Source: Kitasatospora sp. NBC_01250
GTDB lineage: Bacteria > Actinomycetota > Actinomycetes > Streptomycetales > Streptomycetaceae
Direction: 5' to 3'
Assembly (NCBI RefSeq): GCF_036226465.1
Contig: NZ_CP108476.1
Span: 4,650,001-4,714,000, forward strand
Length of the DNA: 64,000 nucleotides
In this document: positions 55,345 to 63,025 of the stretch, in pieces
Layout: each line of letters starts with the position of its first letter
Numbering within the stretch: the first letter of the stretch is position 1
The notes under the pieces: generated by a model
Told to the model about the DNA's origin: nothing
The model's database searches: none
The model's input: only the letters and a program-made list of their open reading frames with translations
Program-made: the position numbers and the translations under genes

Positions 55345-56631
55345 TCAGCCCGGCTTGCGCGTCCCCTCGGCTGCGGCCCGGTGACCGTCCGCCGGCCGCT
55401 GCCGGTCGGTGCGGGCGCCGAGGATCAGCTGGGTGCCGACCCCGAACAGCAGGCCCCAGAAGGCCGCGCCGACGCCGAACAGCGTCATCCCCGAGGTGGT
55501 GGCGAGGAAGGTCACCGCCGCGGCCTCCCTGCCGTTCTCCTCGGCCAGCGCACCCGCCAGACTGCCCTGGAAGGCGCCCAGCAGCGCCACGCCGCCGACC
55601 ACCGCGACCAGCGCCGCGGGCAGCGCCGAGAAGAGGCTGACCAGCACCCCGCCGAAGCAGCCCACCAGCAGGTAGAGCACCCCGATCGACATGCCGGCCG
55701 GGTAGCGGCGGCGCGGCTCGGGGTGGCTCTCGGGGCCGGCGCAGATCGCAGCGGTGATGGCGGCGATGTTGACCCCGGGGCCGCCGAACGGCGCCAGCAG
55801 GACCGAGACCACCCCGGTCGCGCCGACCAGCAGCCGGTCGTCGGGCCGGTAGCCGAAGCCGCGCAGCACACCGAGCCCCGGCGCGTTCTGCGAGGTCAGC
55901 GCGACCAGGGTGAGCGGCAGCGCCAGACCCACCAGCGCCGCCCCGCCGAACGCGGGCACGGTCAGCACCGGCCGGGTCAGACCGCCGTGGCCCGGTTCGA
56001 GCGGCAGGCCCACGGTGCACGCGGCCACCACCGCCCCGACCAGCAGCGCGGCCGGCACCGCGTACCTGGGCAGCAGCCGCTTGGCCGTCAGATAGGCCGC
56101 GAGTGCGCCGAGCACCACGGCGGGCGCGGTGTGCAGCGAGCTGAAGATCTCCGTTCCGAAGCTGAACAGGATGCCCGCCAGCATCGCGTTCACCACGCTG
56201 CCGGGGATCGCCCGCACCAGCCGCCCGAACAGCCCGGTGACCCCGAGCACCGTCACCGCCACCCCGCTGACCAGGTAGGCGCCGATCGCCTCCCGGTAGG
56301 AGTACGCGCCCAGGCTGCTGACCAGCAGCGCGGTCCCCGGCGTCGACCAGGCGGTGATCACCGGCAGCCTGGTCCGCCAGCTGAGCAGCAGCGAGGTCAC
56401 CCCGCTGCCGATCGATATCGCCCAGATCCACGAGGCGGTGTGCGCCTGGTCCAGGTGCCCGGCCCGCGCCGCCGCCAGCACCACCACCAGCGGCCCGGAG
56501 TAGCAGACCACCACGGCGACCAGACCGGCCAGCAGGGCCGAGAAGGAGACGTCGCGGCGCAGCGAGGCGGCGGCTGGTGACGGTCCGGCGAGCGGGTCGA
56601 CGGGGGCGTCCAGGGTGCGTTGTTCGGCCAT
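55345..56631 (-). CDS. BenE-family transporter (benzoate/H+ symporter-like)
   Basis: 428 residues with about twelve membrane helices. VVCYSGPLVVVLAAARAGHL near the N-terminus, SRTPLPVITAWSTPGTAL-like segment (here LPVITAWSTPGTALL), NAMLAGILFSFGTEIF, and FGGPGVNIAAITAAICAGPE are the markers of BenE, a nucleobase-ascorbate-type fold transporter of benzoate. No aromatic-degradation gene is adjacent, so the substrate remains open. The ATG at 56631 is chosen; the frame continues to 56691 without similarity. Same direction as the M64 gene, 135 bases apart. Confidence 0.88.
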   Translation of the reverse strand: MAEQRTLDAPVDPLAGPSPAAASLRRDVSFSALLAGLVAVVVCYSGPLVVVLAAARAGHLDQAHTASWIWAISIGSGVTSLLLSWRTRLPVITAWSTPGTALLVSSLGAYSYREAIGAYLVSGVAVTVLGVTGLFGRLVRAIPGSVVNAMLAGILFSFGTEIFSSLHTAPAVVLGALAAYLTAKRLLPRYAVPAALLVGAVVAACTVGLPLEPGHGGLTRPVLTVPAFGGAALVGLALPLTLVALTSQNAPGLGVLRGFGYRPDDRLLVGATGVVSVLLAPFGGPGVNIAAITAAICAGPESHPEPRRRYPAGMSIGVLYLLVGCFGGVLVSLFSALPAALVAVVGGVALLGAFQGSLAGALAEENGREAAAVTFLATTSGMTLFGVGAAFWGLLFGVGTQLILGARTDRQRPADGHRAAAEGTRKPG

Positions 56632-56818
56632 CCGAGCAGTATTCAGGAGCGGCCCGGGACAGGCGGAAAAATTCTTCGACGTCACCTGCAACCCCCGGCG
56701 GGGATGTGCGTCTATACGGATGAAGGCACGGAGAGCGGGACCGGCGCAGCCGGGGGGACGCGACGCCGGACTCCTTCACCCACACACCGTCAGAACCAGG
56801 TCCTTGAAGGAGCGCGCC

Positions 56819-58270
56819 ATGCGCATGCCCGCTTTCTCCCGTATTGCCGCCATTGTCGTCTCGCGTCGCACCCTCGCCACCGGCGTCGCCACCCTCGCCC
56901 TGGGCGCCGCGCTGCCGCTGCTCGGCGGCGCGGCCCCGGCCTGGGCCTGCGGTGACGAGCCGACCGGCGCGGCCACGGCGAGCGCTCCCGCCGCGGCTCC
57001 GGTGCACTGGTCGGGCAGCTTCATCCCGGAGCTGCCCGACAGCATCACCGCCGGCGGCCCCGCGGCCGAGGTCGGCGTGGAGATCGGCAACTCCACCGGC
57101 GCCGCCGCCTCCGTCGCCCCCGTCCTGTCCTTCGACAACACCGCGGCCAGCAGCCACCAGGGCGGCGGGCACCTCCTGCGCCCGCAGGACTTCACGGTCG
57201 AGGTGATGGTCAACGGCGCGTGGCGGACGCTGCCGGTGCGGCACAGCTGCGACCCGACCCTCAACGTCGACACCTCCTCCCTCGCGCAGCGGCTGGACGA
57301 CGGTCACGCCGCCCGCCTCCTCTTCCGGATCAGCCTGTCGGCCGACGCCCCGGCCGACCAGCAGAACATCACGCTGTACACGGGGCCGGACGCCCAGGGC
57401 GAGACCTCCTCCCACGTCCTCAAGGTGGTGCGCAACGGCGCGCCCGAGCCCGCCCCGGCCCCCGCGGCCTCCGACAGCCCGGCGCCGGCCAACCCGGCCA
57501 AGGGGAACGGCTTCCAGACCGGCTTCTTCATGATGGCCAACGGGCCCCTGACGATCACCCCGGGCGGTGAGCCGCTGGAGATCGGCGTCGAGTCCCTCAA
57601 GGAGAGCGGCACGCCCTACCAGGACGTCCGACCGGAGCTGGTGCTGTCCACGGACGACCCGCAGCGCTTCGTGACCCAGCGCGACGTGGTCCTCCAGGTG
57701 CACGTCACGGACGGCTGGCAGCCGGTGCCGGTCCACTCGACCGGCCCCTCCACCCTGATCGCCGACCTGTCCGGGATCAAGGGCAGCCCCATGGTCAACG
57801 GCCGTGCGGTGCACTTCACCTACCGGCTGGCCCTGAAGCCGGGCGCCGTGCGGAGCACCACGAAGCTGCAGGCCCGGGTCTTTGCCGTGGCGGACGACGG
57901 CACGGCCTCGGACAGTGACGTCCGCGACCTCACCGTGCTGCCCGCCGTCACCGCGCCGTCGGCCTCCGCCAAGCCGTCCGCGGCCCCGGCCCGGCAGAAC
58001 CCCGCGCCGGCCGCCCCGGCCGCCGCCACCAGCGCCGCGCCGAGCGCCACCACCGGCACCGCGCCGACGCAGCCGGCCGCCGCGGCACCGGCCACCACCG
58101 CCCCCAGCGCCGAGCCGACCGGCAGCAGCTCCGCCACGGCCACCCCGCGCCTGGCCTACACCGGCGGCGGCAGCTCCGCGCTCCCGCTGGCCGGCGCGGG
58201 CGGCGCGCTGGTGCTGCTGGGCGCGGGTGCGCTCGTCGTCACCCGGCGCCGCCGGGCCGACCACCGCTGA
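56819..58270 (+). CDS. LAxTG sortase-anchored surface protein
   Basis: 483 residues. Signal peptide MRMPAFSRIAAIVVSRRTLA then a hydrophobic core to PAWA; AAGGAG lies 6 bases before the ATG. Two related beta-sandwich domains follow: first at about 45-195 (VHWSGSFIPELPDSITAGGP), second at about 230-380 (FMMANGPLTITPGGEPLEIG); both share the pattern of an Ig-like carbohydrate- or protein-binding fold. A Pro/Ala/Thr-rich linker of about 60 residues leads to LAYTG near 445-449, the class E sortase signal of actinobacteria, a membrane helix and the RRRR tail. Role probably in spore or cell-surface contact; ligand unknown. Confidence 0.88.
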   Translation: MRMPAFSRIAAIVVSRRTLATGVATLALGAALPLLGGAAPAWACGDEPTGAATASAPAAAPVHWSGSFIPELPDSITAGGPAAEVGVEIGNSTGAAASVAPVLSFDNTAASSHQGGGHLLRPQDFTVEVMVNGAWRTLPVRHSCDPTLNVDTSSLAQRLDDGHAARLLFRISLSADAPADQQNITLYTGPDAQGETSSHVLKVVRNGAPEPAPAPAASDSPAPANPAKGNGFQTGFFMMANGPLTITPGGEPLEIGVESLKESGTPYQDVRPELVLSTDDPQRFVTQRDVVLQVHVTDGWQPVPVHSTGPSTLIADLSGIKGSPMVNGRAVHFTYRLALKPGAVRSTTKLQARVFAVADDGTASDSDVRDLTVLPAVTAPSASAKPSAAPARQNPAPAAPAAATSAAPSATTGTAPTQPAAAAPATTAPSAEPTGSSSATATPRLAYTGGGSSALPLAGAGGALVLLGAGALVVTRRRRADHR

Positions 58271-58283
58271 TCCGAACGCAGTC

Positions 58284-58314
58284 GGGCCCCGCACCGGTCG
58301 ACGGTGCGGGGCCC
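58284..58314. terminator. Bidirectional terminator
   Basis: Perfect 13-pair stem GGGCCCCGCACCG/CGGTGCGGGGCCC with a 5-base loop between the convergent surface-protein and bkdC genes. Confidence 0.85.
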
Positions 58315-58334
58315 TCAGCTGTGTTGACGGACCG

Positions 58335-59741
58335 TCAGGCCCAGGTGATCAGCCGCTTGGGGCGCTCAAGGATGGCGGCGACGTCGGCCAGCACCTTGGA
58401 GCCCAGCTCACCGTCGACCATCCGGTGGTCGAAGGAGAGCGCCAGCGTGGTGACCTGGCGGGGCACCACCTTGCCCTTGTGGACCCACGGCAGCTCCCGG
58501 ACCGCGCCGAAGGCCAGGATGGCGGCCTCGCCGGGGTTGAGGATCGGGGTGCCGGTGTCGACGCCGAAGACGCCGACGTTGGTGATGGTGACGGTGCCGC
58601 CGGCCATGTCCGCCGGCGACGTCCTGCCCTGGCGGGCGGTGTCGATCAGCGAGCCCAGCTCGGTCGCCAGACCGGACAGGGTGAGCGCACCGGCGTTCTT
58701 GATGTTCGGCACGATCAGACCGCGCGGCGTGGCGGCGGCGATGCCGAGGTTGACCTGGCCGCGCAGCACGATCTCCTGGGCGGCCTCGTCCCAGCTGGCG
58801 TTGACCTCGGGGTTGCGCCTGATCGCGGTGAGCAGCGCCTTGGCCACCAGCAGCAGCGGGCTGACCCGCACCCCCTGGCCAAGCTCGCCGCTCTCCTTGA
58901 GCGTGCGCACCAGCTTCATCGTGCGGGTGACGTCGACCTGGACGAACTCGGTGACGTGCGGCGCGGTGAAGGCGGAGGCGACCATCGCCGCCGCGGTGGC
59001 CTTGCGGACACCCTTGATCGGCAGTCGCACATCGGTGCCGGCGGCAGCCACCGGGGCCGCCGGGGCGGCCTCGACCGCGACCGGCGCCGCGGGCTCGGCG
59101 ACCGGCGCGGGCGCCGCGGCGGCGTGCACGTCCTCGCGGGTGATGATCCCGTCCCGGCCGGTCGGCACCACGGTGCGCAGGTCGATCCCGAGGTCCTTGG
59201 CGAGCTTGCGGACCGGCGGCTTGGCCAACGGCCGCTCGCCGGAGACCGACTGCTGCGCCGGGACGACCGGCGCGGCCGCCGGGGCGGCAGCGGGCACCGG
59301 CGCCGGGGCGGCCACCGCCGTGGCGGTGACCGTCACGGTCGTGCGCCGGGCCCGGCGCTGGGTGCCGCCGGTGCGCGGGCCGTAGCCGACCAGCACCTCA
59401 CGGCGGGCCGGCTCGGCGGGCTCGGCCTCGGCCGGCGCCGGGGCGGGCGCGGCCGCCGGGGCAGGGGCGGCGGCGGGCGCCGCACCGGCCACCGCGACCG
59501 CGATGATCGAGGTGCCGACGTCGACCGTGGCGCCCTCGGGGAAGTGCAGCGCCTGCACCGTCCCGTTGAACGGGATCGGCAGCTCCACCGCGGCCTTGGC
59601 GGTCTCCACCTCGCAGACGATCTGGCCGTCGGTGACGGTGTCGCCGGGCTGCACGTACCACTTGAGGATCTCGGCCTCGGTCAGGCCCTCGCCCACGTCG
59701 GGCATCTTGAACTCACGGAGTGAGCCGACATCTGTGGTCAT
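58335..59741 (-). CDS. bkdC: Branched-chain 2-oxoacid dehydrogenase E2 (dihydrolipoyl acyltransferase)
   Basis: 468 residues from ATG 59741 (GGAG eight bases upstream). Core of the dehydrogenase complex; accepts acyl groups from E1 on lipoyl-lysine and passes them to CoA. Lipoyl domain at about 10-85 (FKMPDVGEGLTEAEILKWYV, lipoyl Lys in VETAKAAVELP), Ala/Pro linker, peripheral-subunit-binding domain (VRKLAKDLGIDLRTVVPTG), second linker and catalytic domain with the H-x-x-x-D-G motif in SFDHRMVDGELG. Last gene of the E1alpha-E1beta-E2 operon, 16 bases after E1beta. BKD rather than PDH is inferred from E1 type and operon plan. Confidence 0.92.
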   Translation of the reverse strand: MTTDVGSLREFKMPDVGEGLTEAEILKWYVQPGDTVTDGQIVCEVETAKAAVELPIPFNGTVQALHFPEGATVDVGTSIIAVAVAGAAPAAAPAPAAAPAPAPAEAEPAEPARREVLVGYGPRTGGTQRRARRTTVTVTATAVAAPAPVPAAAPAAAPVVPAQQSVSGERPLAKPPVRKLAKDLGIDLRTVVPTGRDGIITREDVHAAAAPAPVAEPAAPVAVEAAPAAPVAAAGTDVRLPIKGVRKATAAAMVASAFTAPHVTEFVQVDVTRTMKLVRTLKESGELGQGVRVSPLLLVAKALLTAIRRNPEVNASWDEAAQEIVLRGQVNLGIAAATPRGLIVPNIKNAGALTLSGLATELGSLIDTARQGRTSPADMAGGTVTITNVGVFGVDTGTPILNPGEAAILAFGAVRELPWVHKGKVVPRQVTTLALSFDHRMVDGELGSKVLADVAAILERPKRLITWA

Positions 59742-59757
59742 CGTTGTCACTCCGTTC

Positions 59758-60729
59758 TCAGAACGCCAGGGCGCGGTCGACGGCGTCCAGCACCCGGTCC
59801 AGGTCGGGCAGGAACTGCTCCTCGACCCGGGACGGCGGGTACGGCGCGTAGTAGCCGCCGACCCGCAGGATCGGCGCCTCCAGGTGGTAGAAGCACTTCT
59901 CGGTGAGCCGGGCGGCCAGCTCGGCGCCCATGCCGAGGAAGACCGGTGCCTCGTGCACCACCACGGCCCGGCCGGTGCGCTGCACCGAGGCCTGCAGGGT
60001 GGCGAAGTCGACCGGCGAGAGCGAGCGCAGGTCGACCACCTCCAGGTTGCGCCCGTCCTGCTCGGCGGCTGCCGCCGCCTCCAGGCAGACCTTCACCATC
60101 GGGCCGTAGGCCAGCAGCGTCAGGTCGGTGCCGGGGCGCACGACCTTGGCGGCGTGCAGGTCCAGCACGGGCGCGGAGCTGATCTCGGCCTTGTCCCAGT
60201 AGCGGGCCTTGGGCTCCAGGAAGATCACCGGGTCGTCGGACTCCACCGACTGCCGCAGCATCCAGTACGCGTCGTCCGGGTTGGACGGGGTGACCACCCG
60301 CAGGCCCGCCGTATGCGCGAAGTACGCCTCGTGCGACTCGCTGTGGTGCTCGACCGCGCCGATGCCGCCGGCGTACGGGATCCGGATGGTGACCGGCATC
60401 TTGACGTGCCCGAGCGCGCGGGCGTGCATCTTGGCCAGCTGGGTGACGATCTGGTCGAAGGCCGGGTAGACGAAGCCGTCGAACTGGATCTCCACGATCG
60501 GGCGGTAGCCGCGCAGCGCCAGGCCGATCGCGGTGCCGACGATGCCGGACTCGGCGAGCGGGGTGTCGATCACCCGGTCCTCGCCGAAGTCCTTCTGCAG
60601 GCCGTCGGTGACCCGGAAGACGCCGCCGAGCTTGCCGACGTCCTCACCCATCACCAGGGTCTTCGGGTCGTTCTCCAGGCAGAGGCGAAGGCCCTCGTTG
60701 ATGGCCTTCGACATGCTGAGCTTGGACAT
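59758..60729 (-). CDS. bkdB: Branched-chain 2-oxoacid dehydrogenase E1 beta subunit
   Basis: 323 residues, normal for E1beta. SKAINEGLRLCLENDPKTLV, VMGEDVGKLGGVFRVTDGLQ, DTPLAESGIVGTAIGLALRG and MPVTIRIPYAGGIGAVEHHS with the paired active-site His, ending in ILRVGGYYAPYPPSRVEEQF. Forms the heterotetramer with E1alpha that decarboxylates 2-oxoacids on thiamine diphosphate. GGGGAG lies inside the end of E1alpha, six bases separate the genes, so they are co-translated. Products feed branched acyl-CoA into fatty-acid and polyketide starter pools. Confidence 0.94.
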   Translation of the reverse strand: MSKLSMSKAINEGLRLCLENDPKTLVMGEDVGKLGGVFRVTDGLQKDFGEDRVIDTPLAESGIVGTAIGLALRGYRPIVEIQFDGFVYPAFDQIVTQLAKMHARALGHVKMPVTIRIPYAGGIGAVEHHSESHEAYFAHTAGLRVVTPSNPDDAYWMLRQSVESDDPVIFLEPKARYWDKAEISSAPVLDLHAAKVVRPGTDLTLLAYGPMVKVCLEAAAAAEQDGRNLEVVDLRSLSPVDFATLQASVQRTGRAVVVHEAPVFLGMGAELAARLTEKCFYHLEAPILRVGGYYAPYPPSRVEEQFLPDLDRVLDAVDRALAF

Positions 60730-60735
60730 GATCGA

Positions 60736-61887
60736 TTACTCCCCGCCCTCGAACGACTCCGCATACGCGACATACTCGGCCCGCTCCTCGGCCACCAGGG
60801 CGTGCGGCTCGGCGTAGACATGGTCGAAGATCAGCGTCGGGTCGGGGTCGGGCATCGAGCGCACGCCCTCGCGCACCCGCAGGCCCAGCGCCTCGCTCTC
60901 CGCCTCCACCGACGCGAAGAACTCCTCGTCGGCCAGCTTCTCGTGCTCCAGGTGCGCCTTCAGCCGGGAGATCGGGTCCTTGGCCTTCCAGGCCTCGGTC
61001 TCCTCGGTGGCCCGGTAGCGGGTCGGGTCGTCGGAGGTGGTGTGCGCACCCATCCGGTAGGTGAACGCCTCGACCAGCACCGGACCGCTGCCGCTGCGGG
61101 CGTGGTCCAGCGCCCAGCGGGTGACCGCCAGGCAGGCCAGCACGTCGTTGCCGTCCACCCGCACGCCGGGGAAGCCGAAGCCGGAGGCGCGGCGGTAGAG
61201 CGGGATCCGGGTCTGGGTGGTGGTCGGCTCGGAGATCGCCCACTGGTTGTTCTGGCAGAAGAAGACCACCGGGGAGTTGTAGACCGAGGCGAAGGTGAAG
61301 GCCTCGTTGACGTCTCCCTGGCTGGAGGCGCCGTCGCCGAAGTAGGCGATCACCGCGTCGTCCGCGCCGTCCTTGGTGATGCCCATCGCGTAGCCGGTCG
61401 CGTGCAGCGTCTGCGAGCCGATCACGATCGTGTACAGGTGGAAGTTCTTCTCGTTCGGGTCCCAGCCGCCGTGGTTCACACCGCGGAACATCCCGAGCAG
61501 GTTGAGCGGGTCCACCCCGCGACACCAGGCGACGCCGTGCTCACGGTAGGTGGGGAAGGCGTAGTCGTGCTCGCGCATCGCACGGCCGCTGCCGACCTGC
61601 GCCGCCTCCTGGCCGAGCAGCGAGGCCCACAGGCCCAGCTCGCCCTGGCGCTGCAGCGCGGTGGCCTCGGCGTCGAAGCGCCGCACCAGCACCAGGTCGC
61701 GGTAGAGGGAGCGCAGCTCCTCGGGGGTGACGGTCAGCGGGTAGTCCGGGTGCTCGACCCGCTCGCCTTCCGGGGTCAGCAGCTGGATGAGCTCGGCCGG
61801 GGCGTCCTTCCCCGCGGGGACGTTCTCGGGGACGCCGGGGGCGGCCTTCTTGCGCGCCCTCGCCGTGCTTTTGACGGTCACGTTCAC
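60736..61887 (-). CDS. bkdA: Branched-chain 2-oxoacid dehydrogenase E1 alpha subunit
   Basis: 383 residues. Thiamine-diphosphate-binding subunit: LVRRFDAEATALQRQGELGL, YREHGVAWCRGVDPLNLLGM, the TPP motif starting GDGASSQGDVNEAF and closing in Q-N-N, and the phosphorylation-loop-like RIPLYRRASGFGFPGVRVDG, TYRMGAHTTSDDPTRYR. The N-terminal 30 residues are basic and Ala-rich. GTG 61887 is the reported start; GTG 61881, two codons later, has a better-spaced GAGGAG and is equally plausible. First gene of bkdA-bkdB-bkdC, divergent from an orphan response regulator that is a long-standing neighbour. Confidence 0.94.
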   Translation of the reverse strand: MNVTVKSTARARKKAAPGVPENVPAGKDAPAELIQLLTPEGERVEHPDYPLTVTPEELRSLYRDLVLVRRFDAEATALQRQGELGLWASLLGQEAAQVGSGRAMREHDYAFPTYREHGVAWCRGVDPLNLLGMFRGVNHGGWDPNEKNFHLYTIVIGSQTLHATGYAMGITKDGADDAVIAYFGDGASSQGDVNEAFTFASVYNSPVVFFCQNNQWAISEPTTTQTRIPLYRRASGFGFPGVRVDGNDVLACLAVTRWALDHARSGSGPVLVEAFTYRMGAHTTSDDPTRYRATEETEAWKAKDPISRLKAHLEHEKLADEEFFASVEAESEALGLRVREGVRSMPDPDPTLIFDHVYAEPHALVAEERAEYVAYAESFEGGE

Positions 61888-62241
61888 TCCTCGGTCTGTC
61901 CGGCCGCCCGGGGTCGCCGGTGACCGGTCCGGTCACCTCCTCGCACAGTGCGCGGGGTGGGCGCACCGAATACGCGGCAGGTGGTGATCCTTTTCCGACG
62001 GCGTCCTCACGAGAACGTTACCCAGCGGGCGCTCTTGGCGCGCCTGCGCTAGGACGTCCTACTTGTTCCGACCTGGGTGGGATCGGACCGGGCTCACAGC
62101 TCGCGCCGGCGGGTGCCGTCAGGACACCTGCGCACGCTATCCGGGCAGCGCGTTTCGCGTAAGGGGGTTGATCGGACAGATTTGTGTGGCGGCTGGTGCG
62201 GGCGATAGGTCTTCTCTGTGGCGTTATGGGAGTATTTGGCG
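61888..62241. promoter_or_regulatory. Divergent promoter region bkdA/response regulator
   Basis: 354 bases without a gene. A perfect 12-base palindrome TAGGACGTCCTA at 62050-62061 lies midway and could bind a regulator of the bkd operon or the response regulator itself. Leaders on both sides are comparatively A/T-rich. Confidence 0.45.
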
Positions 62242-62904
62242 ATGAACGAAAACGGGCGAATCAGGGTTTTCCTGCTCGACGACCACGAGGTGGTCCGCCG
62301 TGGGGTGCACGAGCTGCTGTCCGGTGAGACGGACATCGAGGTGGTCGGCGAGGCCGGCACCGCGGCCGAGGCGCTGGCCCGGATCCCCGCCGTCGCCCCC
62401 GACGTCGCCGTCCTCGACGTCCGCCTGCCGGACGGCAACGGCGTGGAGGTCTGCCGCGAGGTCCGCTCGCAGCAGCCCGCGATCCGCTGCCTGATGCTCA
62501 CCTCGTTCTCCGACGACGAGGCCCTGTTCGACTCGATCATGGCCGGGGCCTCGGGCTACGTGCTCAAGGCGATCCGCGGCACCGACCTGCTCTCGGCCGT
62601 GCGCGACGTGGCCGCCGGCAAGTCGCTGCTCGACCCGGTGGCCACCAGCCGGGTGCTGCAGCGGCTGCGCGAGGGCGGCGAGAAGGAGGACGAGAAGCTC
62701 GCCCAACTGACCAGGCAGGAGCGGCGGATCCTGGAGCTGATCGGCGAGGGCATGACGAACCGTCAGATCGGCGGCGAGCTGCACCTGGCGGAGAAGACGG
62801 TCAAGAACTACGTCTCCAGCCTGCTGGCCAAAATGGGTATGGCCCGACGCACCCAGGCCGCCGCCTACGTGGCCCGGCTCGGCGCGGACCAGCAGCATCA
62901 CTAA
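62242..62904 (+). CDS. Orphan NarL/DevR-type response regulator
   Basis: 220 residues from ATG 62242, with GGGAG nine bases upstream; GTG 62218 would add eight residues. Receiver domain: acidic pair DDH at 13-15, phospho-acceptor Asp 59 in VAVLDVRLPDGNGVEV, switch residues MLTSFSDDEAL and Lys in GYVLKAIRGTDL. LuxR-type HTH from about 150 (LTRQERRILELIGEGMTNRQ, IGGELHLAEKTVKNYVSSLL), close to DevR/DosR. No kinase gene is adjacent, so it is an orphan in this window. The arrangement beside bkdABC matches the conserved streptomycete locus (S. coelicolor SCO3815-3818, from memory). Confidence 0.95.
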   Translation: MNENGRIRVFLLDDHEVVRRGVHELLSGETDIEVVGEAGTAAEALARIPAVAPDVAVLDVRLPDGNGVEVCREVRSQQPAIRCLMLTSFSDDEALFDSIMAGASGYVLKAIRGTDLLSAVRDVAAGKSLLDPVATSRVLQRLREGGEKEDEKLAQLTRQERRILELIGEGMTNRQIGGELHLAEKTVKNYVSSLLAKMGMARRTQAAAYVARLGADQQHH

Positions 62905-63011
62905 CCGTCCCACCAGCGGTTGGTTAACGCACCGTCAGCGATCATGACCATCGGCACGGTGCTCACAACCGGGCAATTTCCGCCATCGGCGCCTCGCCCG
63001 GCCCGCCCGGC

Positions 63012-63017
63012 TACGAT
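63012..63017 (+). promoter_or_regulatory. Candidate -10 for a leaderless transcript
   Basis: TACGAT ends 8 bases before the GTG at 63026. Confidence 0.4.
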
Positions 63018-63025
63018 GACGGAGC

